A DNA stretch of 64,000 nucleotides from Capra hircus (Eukaryota > Chordata > Mammalia > Artiodactyla > Bovidae). The stretch's first letter is position 1. Every line of letters starts with the position of its first letter. Location: the NCBI RefSeq assembly GCF_001704415.2, contig NC_030808.1:133873089-133937088 (forward strand). The letters are read 5' to 3'. The notes beneath the pieces are model-generated. The model had not been told where the DNA came from. It ran no database searches and saw nothing but the letters and a program-made list of their open reading frames with translations. Position numbers and translations under genes: made by a program. Of the stretch, positions 32,140 through 42,839 are shown one piece after another.

Positions 32140-33125
32140 GATGACTTTCTGGCTCAAAATGTGGATGACAGCCCAAGGCATGCACAATTTTTCAGGAAAA
32201 CTTTCATGATGTCAGGAAAATGTTGGAAACTTACAACAACCTTTCTTCAAGCTAATACTAGCAGATAATCTAGTGTGGGGATGAGGGAGGGGATACTCTA
32301 CATCAGGGCTGTATTGAAAAAACACACCTGGGTTTAGAACAGGCTCACCAGACTGTGCTGCCTGAAGCAGAGGATTGCCTGAGAGGATTGCCTGCTGCCC
32401 CTCCCCTGAGACCTAGGACTACTACCATTGAGGAACTGGGCTCTGCTGGCAGTGAAGGAAGTTTTCATTTCTTGCCCCTGCCCCCAGTCTCCTCCCTAAC
32501 CCAGAAAACATCCAGATAGAACATAGCTATCCAAGGTCTACAAGTGACATCATGCATCTGAAAGCTGTGGGCTGAGGGGACGAGCACTGCTGGGAACAGG
32601 TAAGGAGAGTAACACCCAGAAGTGAGGCAGGCAGGGAGCTGTACTTTTCATACGTAACATCAGACTAGAAGAACCAAAGAACCAGATGCTGCAGGTCAAA
32701 GGAAGGCGCCACCTAGGCAGAGAGACATCATGGAAAGCATTTTATATGTGAGAAAGTGGGCAGGGACCTGTACATACCCATCGTCCCAGCTGGTGCAGAC
32801 ACAAAAGGGGAATGAAGTCACCCTGGCAGAGGGCTGACACGGAGTCCCAGGATGGGCCTCCCTCGGAATTGAATGGACACAGGTTCTCAGGACAGGCCTC
32901 TCACCCAGTTTGTGGAACCTCACTGAGTCTCACCAAAGTCCATCATGCTTTCAATTACAAGGGGAAAACCACACAGCCCAAGAAGGAGCACATCATTCTG
33001 TTCAGCCAGAGGAAGAGCATACCTCTAAAAATGAGATACTGCAGAATTCAGAAGAAAAATTCAGGAAACCATTTACTTTTTCAGGAGAGTATAAGAAGTT
33101 TGGTTTCTAAGAAAGAGGAACAAAA
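32140..33125. other. Single-copy sequence, nothing recognised
   Basis: No gene or family was recognised. A 106-codon frame at 32812-33132 is compositionally ordinary, has no motif I know and ends in A-rich sequence. Confidence 0.4.
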
Positions 33126-33129
33126 AAAG

Positions 33130-34332
33130 TGATCAACAAGATGAAATGAAAGGGAAGATGGATTCAAAATGAGAGGATAGCAATGGCAGGAACAAAGCCA
33201 CTTTGTAGGCAGGGAAGAGTAGCAATCAAGCTTCAAGATATCAAGTCAGTAACACAGAAAACGAATGTGACAGAAACCCAGACAACATGGCAGAAGGTGA
33301 GAGATTTGGCAAATGGAGAATGAAGAGCCACATGTAGTAATGAAGACTCCTGAAATAGAATCCACAACAAATGAAGCAGAAGAGAACTGAGAGATATAAT
33401 GTAATAAAATGTTCCTGAGCTGAAGATACAGGCCTGTGTGTACAGACAGATGGGCTCACCAGGCAAAGTCAGCAAAAAAGAGATCCTAGACGCATCACAG
33501 AAAATAATAAAGATAATATCGAAGAGAGAAAGCAGGCTGCTCGCAGGCTGAAAAGTTGGCTTCGGATATCTCGGTGACACAGAGCAGATCTGAGAGCAGA
33601 AAAGAATGTGAGCCATGGTGAAGAGGGCCTTTCCAGTCAAGGGAAAGAGTGAATTACTCAGGCTGCGAGGAAAAGACACAAGTCAGCTACTGGAAAACAA
33701 ATTAAATCCCTACTTTATACCAAATCCCCAAAATGAATCCCTACTAAACTAATATTTAAATGAAAAATTGAGCCATAGAAGTAATATGGTAAAACACAGA
33801 TGAATATTTATATAACTTTAGAGTCAGGAAGAACTTTCAAAGGAGGAACTGAAGGGAAAAACACTTAAGAGAAAACCTGATAGACTGAACTACATAAACA
33901 TTTTAAGGTCTGCTGCAAAAATACTGTTCTAAATCTAATTACAAATTTAGGAAAAATGAAATATATATGACAAAGGTTCATATCCTTCAAATCAATAGAA
34001 AAACGGATTAAGTATAAAAACAGGCAATTCACAACAGAGAAATACAAACAAATATTTAGTCCAACTGGCAATCAAATTTAAAAATCTAAAATCAAATAAA
34101 TAAGACATTATTTTCTGCTGTCAGCATAACACAGATTAAAAAGAATTACAATGAGCATTGCTGGAAACAGTCGAGGTCATTTATGGGCAGCCAGGATATG
34201 AAAGGTACACCAGCATAGCATACCTGAATGGCAACTGGGAATTTTATGAGAAACCTTAAAAACGGGAAAAAGTTTAATCCAAAAATTCTACATACTGAAA
34301 TTTATCTTGAGAATATCCTCCATTCAGTTATC
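33130..34332 (+). repeat. Ancient L1/HAL1-like element, part 1
   Basis: An ORF1-type stretch is seen near 33410-33540 ('tgttcctgagctgaagatac', 'agatgggctcaccaggcaaa', 'aaaaagagatcctagacgca'). It is followed by ORF2 C-terminal sequence ('aaaggttcatatccttcaaa' 33975, 'aacaggcaattcacaacaga' 34019, 'caactggcaatcaaatttaa' 34060). A BovB copy interrupts it at about 34333, and its 3' end resumes at about 35311. Confidence 0.55.
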
Positions 34333-35310
34333 AAAAATATGTGCAACAAGGAACTTCATTAGGACATGGAAAAACAGACTGGTTCCAAATAGGAAAAGGA
34401 GTACGTCAAGGCTTTATATTGTCACCCTACTTATTTAACTTATATGCAGAGTACATCATGAGAAACGCTGGGCTGGAAGAATCACAAGCTGGAATCAAGA
34501 TTTCCAGGAGAAATATCAATGAGCTCAGATATGCAGATGACACCACCCTTATGGCAGAAAGTGAAGAAGAACTAAAGAGCTTCTTGATGAAAGTGAAAGA
34601 GGAGAGTGAAAAAGTTGGCTTAAAGTTCAACATTCAGAAAACTAAGATCATGGCATCCGGTCCCATCATTTCATGGCAAATAGATGGAGAAACAGTGGAA
34701 ACAGTGGCTGGCTTTATTTTGGGGGGCTCCAAAATCACTTCAGATGGTGATTGCAGCCATGAAATTAAAAGACGCTTACTCCTTGGAAGGAAAGTTATGA
34801 CCAACCTACACAGCATAGTAAAAAGCAGAGACGTTACTTTGCCAACAAAGGTCTGTCTAGTCAAGGCTATAGTTTTTCTAGTGGTCATGAATGGATGTGA
34901 GAGTTGGACTATAAAGAAAGCTGAGTGCAGAAGAATTGATGCTTTTGAACTGTGGTGTTGGAGAAGACTCTTGAGAGTCCCTTGGACTGCAAGGAGATCC
35001 AACCAGTCCATCCTAAATAAGATCAGTCCTGCGTGTTCATTGGAAGGACTGATGCTAAAGCTGAAACTCCAATACTTTGGCCACCTGCTGCAAAGAGGTG
35101 ACTCATTGGAAGAGACCCTGATGCTGGGAAAGATTGAGGGCAGGAGGAGAAGGGGACGACAGAGGATGAGATGATTGGATGGCATCACTGACTCGATGGA
35201 CATGGGTTTGGGTGGTCTCTGGGAGTTGGTGATGGACAGGGAGGTCTGGTGTGCTGTGGTTCATGGGTTCTCAAGGAGTCAGACATGACTGAGCAACTGA
35301 ACTGAACTGA
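34333..35310 (+). mobile_element. 5'-truncated BovB LINE
   Basis: BovB starts within the RT coding region ('acatggaaaaacagactggt') and ends with the tandem actgaactgaactga tail. The endonuclease and the first RT motifs were never copied. It lies inside an older L1. I could not see a clean target-site duplication. Confidence 0.93.
34341..35174 (+). pseudogene. BovB reverse transcriptase fragment, 277 open codons
   Basis: This is the longest open frame in the window. It begins inside the RT palm with GKGVRQGFILSPYLFNL, carries the catalytic YADD motif (ELRYADDTTLM, around residues 66-76), and continues through the thumb and the C-terminal [18 protein letters not shown] block to a stop where other copies have a Trp codon. 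The N-terminal endonuclease and the first catalytic aspartate (motif A) are absent, so it cannot be an active enzyme. The ATG is simply the first Met after the truncation point. Confidence 0.92.
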
Positions 35311-35615
35311 TAACAGCAGGAGAAGAGAATAAAAATGTCTCAGCTTAGTGAAATAAGTCACCAAATTTAATAAGACAAGTGTTAACATTATAACATAGGT
35401 ACTCATTGATATGAAGGAGGCAAACTCTATACTTTGAAAAAAAGTCAGAAAAGTATATGGCACCATTTTTGATGAAAGAAATATACACAAACACATACAC
35501 ATACACAAAATATTCCAAAATATTAGCAGTAATTAGGTCAAGAAGTTATGGCAAGATATAGATTATATCCTTTATGTTTAGTCATATTTCTACTTTTTGC
35601 ATTATGGATATGAAT
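35311..35615 (+). repeat. Ancient L1/HAL1-like element, 3' end
   Basis: Typical L1M 3'-end sequence follows the BovB: 'aagtcagaaaagtatatggc', 'ccaaaatattagcagtaatt', 'tatcctttatgtttagtcat'. It is the likely continuation of 33130-34332. Confidence 0.55.
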
Positions 35616-35619
35616 TGTT

Positions 35620-35932
35620 TTTTTTCAAATTTGCTTTAATATACAATTTTAAAATGGCCAAGAGTTAATTACTGGGTCATATGATAAGGGCATGTATAGT
35701 TTTGTAAGAAACAGTGATAATCTTTTCCAAAGTGACTGTACCATTTTACATCCCACTGGAAATGTATGAGTGATTCATTTTTTCCACATCCTTTCCAGCA
35801 TGTGGTGTTTATTTTTAATTTTAGCTATTTTGAGAGGTGTCTAGTGACATCTCATTGTGATTTTTATTGGTATGTCCCTAATGACTAATGCTGTTAAGCA
35901 CCTTTTCATATGCTTGTTGGCCATCTGTAGAA
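35620..35932 (-). repeat. Inverted 5' part of a twin-primed L1
   Basis: L1 ORF2-region sequence in reverse: 'tactgggtcatatgataagg', 'gactgtaccattttacatcc', 'agtgacatctcattgtgatt', 'ttcatatgcttgttggccat'. The plus-strand L1 that begins at about 35933 covers the immediately adjacent part of L1, so both halves come from one insertion. Confidence 0.78.
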
Positions 35933-36059
35933 AAATAAAAACTTATGTTTATACAAAAGCCTGACGATGAATGTTCATAGCACCTTTATTTGCAATTGCT
36001 CCACACTGGAAATAACCCAGATGTCTTGCAACAGGTGAATGGTTAAACAAACTGCAAGA
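35933..36059 (+). repeat. Direct part of the same L1, before MER2
   Basis: 'aatgttcatagcacctttat', 'cacactggaaataacccaga' and 'acaggtgaatggttaaacaa' are the L1 sequence that directly follows the inverted half. It is interrupted at 36060 by MER2. Confidence 0.78.
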
Positions 36060-36213
36060 CAGTCATCTCTCAGAGGATTGGTTCCAGGACCCCCAAGGAT
36101 ATCAAAAGGCGTGGATGCTCAAGTCTCTTACATAAAATGGCCTAGCATTTGCATCTAACCTACACACACCCTCTTGTGTACTTTAAACTATCACTAGGTT
36201 ACTTATAACACCT

Positions 36214-36862
36214 CAGTTCATTTCAGTTGCACAGTCATGTCTGACTCTTTGTGATCCCATGGACTGCAGCACTCCAGGCTTCCCTGTCCATCACCAACTC
36301 CTGGAGTTTACTCAAACACATGTCCATTGAGTCGGTGATGCCATCCAGCCATCTCATCCTCTGTTGTCCCCTTCTCCTCCCGCCTTCAATCTTTCCCAGC
36401 ATGAGGGTCTTTTCAAATGAGTCAGTTCTTCTCATCAGGTGGCCAAAGTAGTGGAGTTTCAGCTTCAGCATCCATCCTTCCAATGAGTATTCAGGACTGA
36501 TCTTAGGATGGACTGGTTGGATCTCCTTGCTGTTCAAAGGACTCTCATGGGTCTTCTCCAACACCTCAGTTCAAAAGCATCAATTCTTCAGCACTCAGCT
36601 TTCTTTATAGTCCAATTCTCACATCCATACATGACCACTGGAAAAACCAGAGCCTTGACTGGACGGACCTTTATTAGCAAAGTAACGTCTCTGCTTTTTA
36701 CTAAGCTGTGTAGGTTGGTCATAACTTTTCTTCCAAGGAGCAAGTGTCTTTTAGTTTCATGGCTGCAGTCACCATCTACAGTGATTTTGGAGCCCCAAAA
36801 ATAAAGTCTGTCACTGCTTCCACTGTTTCCCCATCTATTTGCCATAATCTTAGTTTTCTGAT
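36214..36862 (-). mobile_element. 5'-truncated BovB nested in MER2
   Basis: The BovB 3' end is at the left ('cagttcatttcagttgcaca') and the truncation at the right ('ttgccataatcttagttttc'). A 12-bp duplication with one mismatch flanks it: CTTATAACACCT at 36202-36213 and CTTATAATACCT at 36863-36874. Its C-terminal RT relic is broken into two frames (36588-36845 and 36235-36564, minus strand). Confidence 0.94.
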
Positions 36863-36964
36863 CTTATAATACCTAATACAATGTAAATGTTAAGTAAATA
36901 GTTGCCAGTGCATGGACAACTCAAGTTTTACTTTGGGGGACTTTCTGGAATTTTTTCCCTAATA

Positions 36965-37225
36965 GTTTTTAATTTAATATGTTTATTGAGAGAATTAATA
37001 AAACTGAACATTAAGACAAAGATGAAAAGGGTAACACCCATATAAAACTGTAGGTCCAGTTCATCTGTGAATATATTAATAGGTATATCTGAAATAAAAT
37101 ATTACCAAGACAAATCTAGCAATCTAACAAAAAAATACTATATCATGGCTAAGATGCATTTACTCTAAGACTATAAGGATGACAACACTAGGAATCCTAA
37201 GAAGAAAAATTATATAATTTTTTCT
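36965..37225 (+). repeat. Possible L1 ORF2 fragment within MER2
   Basis: 'aatattaccaagacaaatct', 'catggctaagatgcatttac' and 'ctataaggatgacaacacta' resemble a short L1 ORF2 stretch, and the flanking MER2 parts are consistent with an insertion here. No 3' end or poly(A) is present, so the origin is unclear. Confidence 0.35.
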
Positions 37226-37296
37226 CCCAATACTTTTCGACCACTGTTGGTTGAACCTGCATATATGAAATCCATAGAAATGAAGAGCTGACTGTA

Positions 37297-37660
37297 CATC
37301 AATACCATGGAACACTCACTAATCAGCAATAATAAGGAATATTTGATATACACACTGGATAAGTCTCAGTGGAAGCTTGTACTAAACTGTTCTGTATCTT
37401 GACTATGGTGATGGCCATCCAATTCTACACATGTGATTAAAATAAACAGAACTAATTACACATACAAGTGAGTGCATGTAAAACTGGTGAAACCTGAATA
37501 AGGTCAATGATTGCATCAATGTCAACTTCTTCCTTGTGCTATTGCACTACAGGTTGGGTAACGGGATGAAGGGCACATGGGTCTCTCTGGTCTCTGTATT
37601 GCTTCTTACAACTGTATAAGAATCTATACAGTTATCTCAAAATTTTTTTTAATGTAAATA
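37297..37660 (+). repeat. L1 3' end, continuation after MER2
   Basis: L1 resumes with 'catcaataccatggaacact' and 'aatcagcaataataaggaat' and continues to 'gttgggtaacgggatgaagg', 'cttacaactgtataagaatc' and 'tatctcaaaattttttttaa', a typical L1M 3' end. Confidence 0.7.
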
Positions 37661-37664
37661 TGGG

Positions 37665-37965
37665 ACAGAAAGATATACAATGAAAATGTAAAAAGATACA
37701 GCCTAAGACAGCTATGTAAAGAGCAATATAAATAGTAGTGCTTGGAGGAGGGCCACAAGGAATTCAGGGAGGCCTTCCTGGAGGAAGTTGATTGTGAGCA
37801 GCAAGCAAGTTCCCAGGCAGGAAACAACAGGAGTTGAAGACACGGCCTGAGATGACTAACTGTGAGGCCCCAGAAGCCTGCTGTAGAAGGGTAAGAAGCA
37901 GGATAGACAGGCACAGAGAGGATCCCCCTAGGTGGGCCAACTTTTTTTCCCCACTTAGTGATTTT
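37665..37965. other. Single-copy or unclassifiable sequence
   Basis: No family was assigned with confidence. The segment 'ggaggccttcctggaggaag' near 37770 may belong to the L2-type remnant that follows. Confidence 0.4.
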
Positions 37966-37969
37966 ATTC

Positions 37970-38480
37970 ATTTATTTTCATATCATCCCTTTATTTATTC
38001 ATTACTCATTTGTTCAACAAATGACCTCCATGTGCCAAACACTGCATCATGCCCTAGGGATAAAATTATAAATAAGAAACCATCTTTGTCCAGCCCACCC
38101 CAGTCAAGGATTTGGTGATGAGATGAGCAAGTAAACAGAAAAAAATGCAAAAACATTTGCACAGACTGCATACGGAAGGGGTACCTCACCCTGGAGGGCT
38201 TCATGGAGGAGGTGGCATCTAGTATAAAACCTGAAGCATTAGAGACAGAAATCCAAATGATTAGAAACTGGGGAAGAACAGCCTTCAAGGTAAAAGGAAT
38301 CCATGGCTTGTACAAAGGCCCAGAGATGAGAATACGTGTTACAGATGGGGGGACCCAAGGCATTAAATGTGGCTAGAAAGCTCATCAAACCCAGGATCTC
38401 ACAGCGCCCCAAATGCCATGCTAAGGAGTCTGACCAACACTTGAGGGTGGGGGCGGAGGAGCCAGTGTAGTCTTTTTTTG
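37970..38480 (-). repeat. L2-type LINE remnant
   Basis: The reverse-oriented L2 3' end ('ttacttcattcaacaaat'-like: 'catttgttcaacaaatgacc', 'tgtgccaaacactgcatcat') continues into the mammal-wide block 'cttcatggaggaggtggcat', 'tgtacaaaggcccagagatg', 'atgccatgctaaggagtctg'. I am sure of the repeat class but not of the subfamily name. Confidence 0.5.
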
Positions 38481-38484
38481 TTTT

Positions 38485-39402
38485 TTTAACAAGAGATCAG
38501 AATGAGCTGGAGGAAGCCCATGCTGTCAGCAGTGAGGGGAGTAAACTGGGCTGGCGCAGGGAACCCAGCCCCATCTGTGCTCCAGGCCCCCATGGCACAG
38601 CTGTTCAGAGCTCTCACGTGGCTCCCCAGACCTCCGTGCTGTGGTCAGGGCATGTCCCCTTGGGAAGCACTGAACTCCGTGGTTTATGGAGTTCTGAGCT
38701 CTGGGGCCAAGCTCTCTCCCATCCCCGATCAATTGCTCCCTGTCACGAGCTGATCTTGTTCCAGTTCTTTACTTTCTGGATCATAAAGTTGTCCTCTGTG
38801 TGACTTAGGAGGCTCTCTGGTGCTGGGCATTTATAACCCAGAGATACCTGTGCAGTCAGCAGCCCCCATTAGTGTGCTGCTTGACAATTTAGCTGTCCCC
38901 TCCGAGGCCAGGTTTAGATCTATCTGTTTCCCCAGGTCTCACTTGCCTGACATCCAGATAAGACTGGATGGCTCCCCAGCAAGTGCTCTGGCAGCAAGGG
39001 CAGCCAGTGGCCTGTGCTGCTGTAGCTTCCAAAGACACAGAGCAAGAACTGCAGATGGGCACCCTGGCCATGGGGGGCAGGGGACAGCGCCCCTTATAGC
39101 CAGGCAGGCAAGCTTCCGGACCTTGAGGTGTACAATCAGTGGAGAGGCTTTCAGAAAAGGACACGGAACCAGGGGTAGGGAACCCACCATCAGCTCCAAA
39201 TTGGGGTGTGAAACAAGAAGCAGAAATTCCCAGATGGGGCTAGGAGCACACTCTCAACACAATAGCAGGGGCCACAACAGCAAGGCCAGGGTGATATAGG
39301 TCAGGAGGGATGGGATTTGAGTGTTCAGGGAAGAGAGAGGGAAGAAGAGGGTCTTTGAGATTCACCTTTATCTACTGTCTCATTGCAGCTGGGGGGATGA
39401 AT
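38485..39402. other. Single-copy sequence, nothing recognised
   Basis: Moderately GC-rich. A 159-codon frame at 38820-39299 overlaps minus-strand frames of similar length and has no recognisable domain, so I treat all as chance. Confidence 0.4.
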
Positions 39403-39417
39403 AAGACAGGTCATTCC

Positions 39418-39536
39418 AGGGACTTCCTTGGAGGCCCAGCGGTTAAGACTCTGCACTCCCAGTGAAGAGGGTACAAGTATAATCCCTGGCTGGGGAACAA
39501 AGGTCCTGCATGCCACAAGGTGAGCCAAAAGAGAAA
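39418..39536 (+). mobile_element. CHR-2-type tRNA-derived SINE
   Basis: 'gggacttccttggaggccca' is followed by 'gcggttaagactctgcactc', a degraded B box ('tataatccctggctgggg') and an A-rich end. AAGACAGGTC occurs at 39403-39412 and 39537-39546 as a target-site duplication that extends imperfectly to 15 bp. Confidence 0.92.
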
Positions 39537-39551
39537 AAGACAGGTCTTTCA

Positions 39552-41308
39552 TCCACGAGCTCACAGCACAGAGAGGGAGGGACAAGGCTCCACGCTGTCC
39601 CCAGCTGCTCAAGACAGTTTCTTTCCTGTAGGGAGCCACTGCTGAGGCTGTGGGCACAAGGGATTTTGAGGGCATTGGCAGCCTTAATGCTGGTGAGGAT
39701 CCCTCCACTACAGCAGGACCATTCTGTACTTGTGTTCAAAGCTTCAGACAGTGCGCAGCAGCAAGCTGATGCTCAGTCAACACTCATGCAATGTCTGTCC
39801 TGATTTAACTAGGAGCACAAACAAGTCTTGATTCCGAATATTGACCAGAAGCTTAGTCAACGTTGTCCTAGAACCAGAGGGAAATCTGCAGGCCCATGAG
39901 TTGCATGGGGTTGCCTCCCTCAGAGCATCACAAGCTCCCCAAGCTTACAGCTCAAAAGAGAGATTCCTGTGGAGCCAGGTCTCAAGAGCAGATTCCAACC
40001 TTCATCTTCACAGCAAGGCGGCCCCTTCACTCCCTAAACCAGCCTCAGATCCCCGCAGCATAAATCACAAGCTTCTAAGGTGTCTCAGATGAGGTCTCAA
40101 TATTGAACTCACTTACTGTATGACCTTTCAAAAAAAATGAAAAGGCAGTTTTCCCTTCTAAATGACCTGGGATTAAAGTTTCCAAATTGCAGCTAGAGAA
40201 AGTGGAAGCTAAGGAAGCCTGGGGAGAAATGGAGGACTAAAACGAACAGCTCTGGAAAGGGGCTGGCTTCCAGATTTAGCCATAAGTCCCGAAGGAGTTT
40301 AACTGCACACCTCAACTCAAGATGGATTCTTGCCAAGGGGAGTGGACAGCTGTGCAAATCATGACGGGCATGGCCTGTGAGTGGTCCTTGAACGCTCCTT
40401 GAGGTTGGGACATCTGAGCTGAAGTCTGACTTAAATGAAGTGTGAAGAAAGGGAGCAGTGATCTGCGCAGAGAGATCAATATTGGAAAGGCTGCAGACTA
40501 GAAGAGAGCATGAGGCAGGGCGAAGAACAAAAGCAGGCAGGCAGGAGGGGTCTCTGGCGAGGGGGATGTGGTCTACGTCCACCAGGTGAGGGTAAGGCAG
40601 GCAGACCACGCAGGTCTCTGGAGACAGTTCAGCGTAGCTGGTGAGTAGCGTTTCTGAAAATTCTCTCTAGACCTCTTCCTTTGCAGAGTTAGAAAGGAAT
40701 AGGCTAAAAGGGTATATTTTTTCTTTACAGGGCTAACACCCTTACAGAAACAGAAGTTCCTGGGGTTCCACCTTGAAGCAGGGAAACAATTCAAATGCCA
40801 AGGCTTTACCCCAAACTCGAGGAGGACCAGCACTAGTTGGAAACACTGATGGAGAGTACATACGGTGCCTCCATCAAAGATGGCGCACAGATCCGGCTGA
40901 GCTTTCCTCCTCCCCTATGGGCAGAAGAGCTTTGCTCTTCCCCTAGGGACAGAAAGGTGGAGGGATGAGTAACTGGTGCTTTAGGTGGGGCTCAGGTGTG
41001 AAGACAAGTGGCCCACAGACCAGGCATGCAGAAAGTCAAAGAGGCAAGAGAAATGGCAGGTGTGCCCAGAACTGCTCTCAGAAACTGTGAACAACATGAA
41101 AAGAAACAAAGAGCAGGGCAGATCACTACCAACTGTATCAAAAATAAAAAGAAATATAGAAACGTAGCATGAAAAGAAAACAGGAAAAGAACTCACTATG
41201 AAAGAAAATACAGTCTAAGAAATAGAAAAAAAAATCCATAAGGATTTATTTTCAAAAAAATTCATAACACAAAAGCTCAGAACCAGATGATAAAACAAAC
41301 AACCCCCT
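39552..41308. other. Single-copy sequence, nothing firmly recognised
   Basis: No gene was recognised. 39735-39800 may be a weak L2 3' end. Several A-rich runs occur from 41130 to 41310. Small frames on both strands lack motifs. Confidence 0.4.
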
Positions 41309-41310
41309 TC

Positions 41311-41335
41311 ACAAAAAAAAAAAAAAAAAAAAAAA
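41311..41335. repeat. Poly(A) run
   Basis: About 24 A residues. The A-rich sequence upstream suggests the tail of an unidentified retrocopy, but I cannot name a source. Confidence 0.9.
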
Positions 41336-41398
41336 GTGTTAGAGAGTCCAGTTACAGACACAAGTTATGATGAAAATGGAGGTGGCTCCATTTTCTTT

Positions 41399-41605
41399 AC
41401 CGCTGGTGGCTCAGCGATAAAGAATCCACCTCCCAAAGCAGGAGATGTAGGAAACCCAGGTGTGATTCCTAGGTCCGGAAGATCCCCTGCGAAGGAAATG
41501 GAAACCCACCCCAGTATTCTTGCCTGGATAATCCCATGGGCAGAGCCTGACGGGCTACAGTCCATGAAGTCACACAGAGTCAGACACGACCACAGCAACT
41601 GAGCA
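41399..41605 (+). mobile_element. Bov-tA SINE
   Basis: tRNA-derived head ('cgctggtggctcagcgataa', B-box-like 'aggtgtgattcctagg'), then the Bov-A body ('ccagtattcttgcctggata', 'gggctacagtccatgaagtc', 'gagtcagacacgac'). It abuts the BovB copy that starts at about 41612. Confidence 0.92.
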
Positions 41606-41678
41606 TGCATATGACGAAACTTATAAACTGTGGAAAATTCTGAAAGAGCTGGGAACACCAGACCACCTGACCTGCCCT

Positions 41679-42482
41679 TTGAGAAACCTATATGCAGGTC
41701 AGAAAGCAACAGTTAGAACTGGACATGGAACAACGGACTGGTTCCAAATAGGGAAAGTGAAGTCGCTCAGTCGTGTCCGACTCTTTGCGACCCCGTGGAC
41801 TGTAACCTACCAGGCTCCTCCATCCATGGGATTCTCCAGGCAAGAATACTGGACTGGGTTGCCATTTCCTTCTCCAGGGGATCTTCCCGACCCAGGGATT
41901 GAACCCAGGTCTCCCGCCTTGCAGGCAAACGCTTTAACCTCTGAGCCAGGAGTACGTCAAAGCTATATATTGTCACCCTGTTTATTTAACTTATATACAG
42001 AGTACATCATGAGAAACGCTGGACTGGAAGAATCACAAGCTGGAATCAAGATTGCCAGGAGAAATGTCAATAACCTCAGATATGCAGATGACACCACCCT
42101 TATGGCAGAAAGTGAAGAGGAACTAAAAAGCCTCTTGATGAAAGGGAAAGAGGAGAGTGAAAAAGTTGGCTTAAAGCTCAACATTCAGAAAACTAAGATC
42201 ATGGCATCTGGTCCCATCACTTCATGGGAAATAGATGGGGAAACAGTGGAAACAGTGTCAGACTTTATTTTTCGGGGTTCCAAAATCACTTCAGATGGTG
42301 ATTGCAGCCATGAAATTAAAAGATGCTTACTCCTTGGAAGAAAAGTTATGACCAACCTAGATAGCATATTCAAAAGCAGAGACATTACTTTGCCAACTAA
42401 GGTCCGCCTAGTCAAGGCTATGGTTTTTCCTGTGGTCATGTATGGATGTGAGAGCTGGACTGTGAAGAAGGCTGAGCGCTGA
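41679..42482 (+). pseudogene. Chimeric BovB reverse transcriptase / Bov-tA open frame
   Basis: A 267-codon frame reads BovB RT (residues about 1-26, ending FQIGK), then 64 codons of antisense Bov-tA (containing PSPGDLPDPGIEPRSPALQ), then BovB RT again in the same phase, including LSPCLFNLYTEY, the catalytic YADD motif and the thumb. It stops at a TGA (42480-42482) where the other two copies in the window have AGA or CAA, which fits a CGA-to-TGA change. A further in-phase TAA lies near 42564. The insertion sits just before an essential palm motif, so activity is not expected. Confidence 0.9.
41757..41948 (-). mobile_element. Bov-tA SINE inside the BovB reverse transcriptase
   Basis: A 192-bp reverse-oriented Bov-tA: 'gtgaagtcgctcagtcgtgt' at the left, 'ttgaacccaggtctcccgcc' (complement of the B box) and 'aacctctgagcca' at the right, missing the tRNA 5' end. 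The junctions with BovB are clean (gggaaa before, ggagtacgtc after), and no target-site duplication is evident. The length is a multiple of three. Confidence 0.93.
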
Positions 42483-42590
42483 AGAATTGATGCTTTTGAA
42501 CTGTGGTGTTGGAGAAGACTCTTGAGAGTCCCTTGGACTGCAAGGAGATCCAACCAGTCCATTTAAAAGGAGATCAGTCCTGGGTGTTCT

Positions 42591-42839
42591 TTGGAAGGAA
42601 TGATGCTAAAGCTGAAACTCCAATACTTTGGCCACCTCATGCAAAGAGTTGACTCATTGGAAAAGACCCTGATGCTGGGAGGGATTGGGGGCAGGAGGAG
42701 AAGGGGACGACCGAAGATGAGATGGCTGGATGGCATCACCGACTTGATGGACTTGAGTTTGAGTGAACTCCGGGAGTTGGTGATGGACAGGGAGGCCTGG
42801 CGTGCTGCGATTCATGGGGCCGCAAAGAGTCGGACATGA
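42591..42839 (+). pseudogene. BovB C-terminal relic frame
   Basis: Same phase as the preceding chimeric frame but separated from it by two stops. It encodes the BovB C-terminal block [20 protein letters not shown] and [12 protein letters not shown], which is conserved among copies in the window. It has no separate function that I know of. Confidence 0.85.

Larger units (their letters stand above)
36060..37294 (+). mobile_element. MER2 (Tigger-type DNA transposon), interrupted
   Basis: The left part runs 36060-36213: 'cagtcatctctcagaggatt', 'ggttccaggacccccaagga', 'gatgctcaagtctcttacat', 'aatggcctagcatttgcatc'. It resumes at 36863 ('cttataatacctaatacaat') and ends with 'ttttcgaccactgttggttg' and 'atgaagagctgactg'. 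A TA follows the right end, as Tc1/mariner-type target use predicts. BovB splits it at 36214-36862. It is non-autonomous and long dead. Confidence 0.85.

Noticed and set aside
38820..39299. 159-codon frame
   Set aside because: Overlaps minus-strand frames of similar length and has no recognisable domain.
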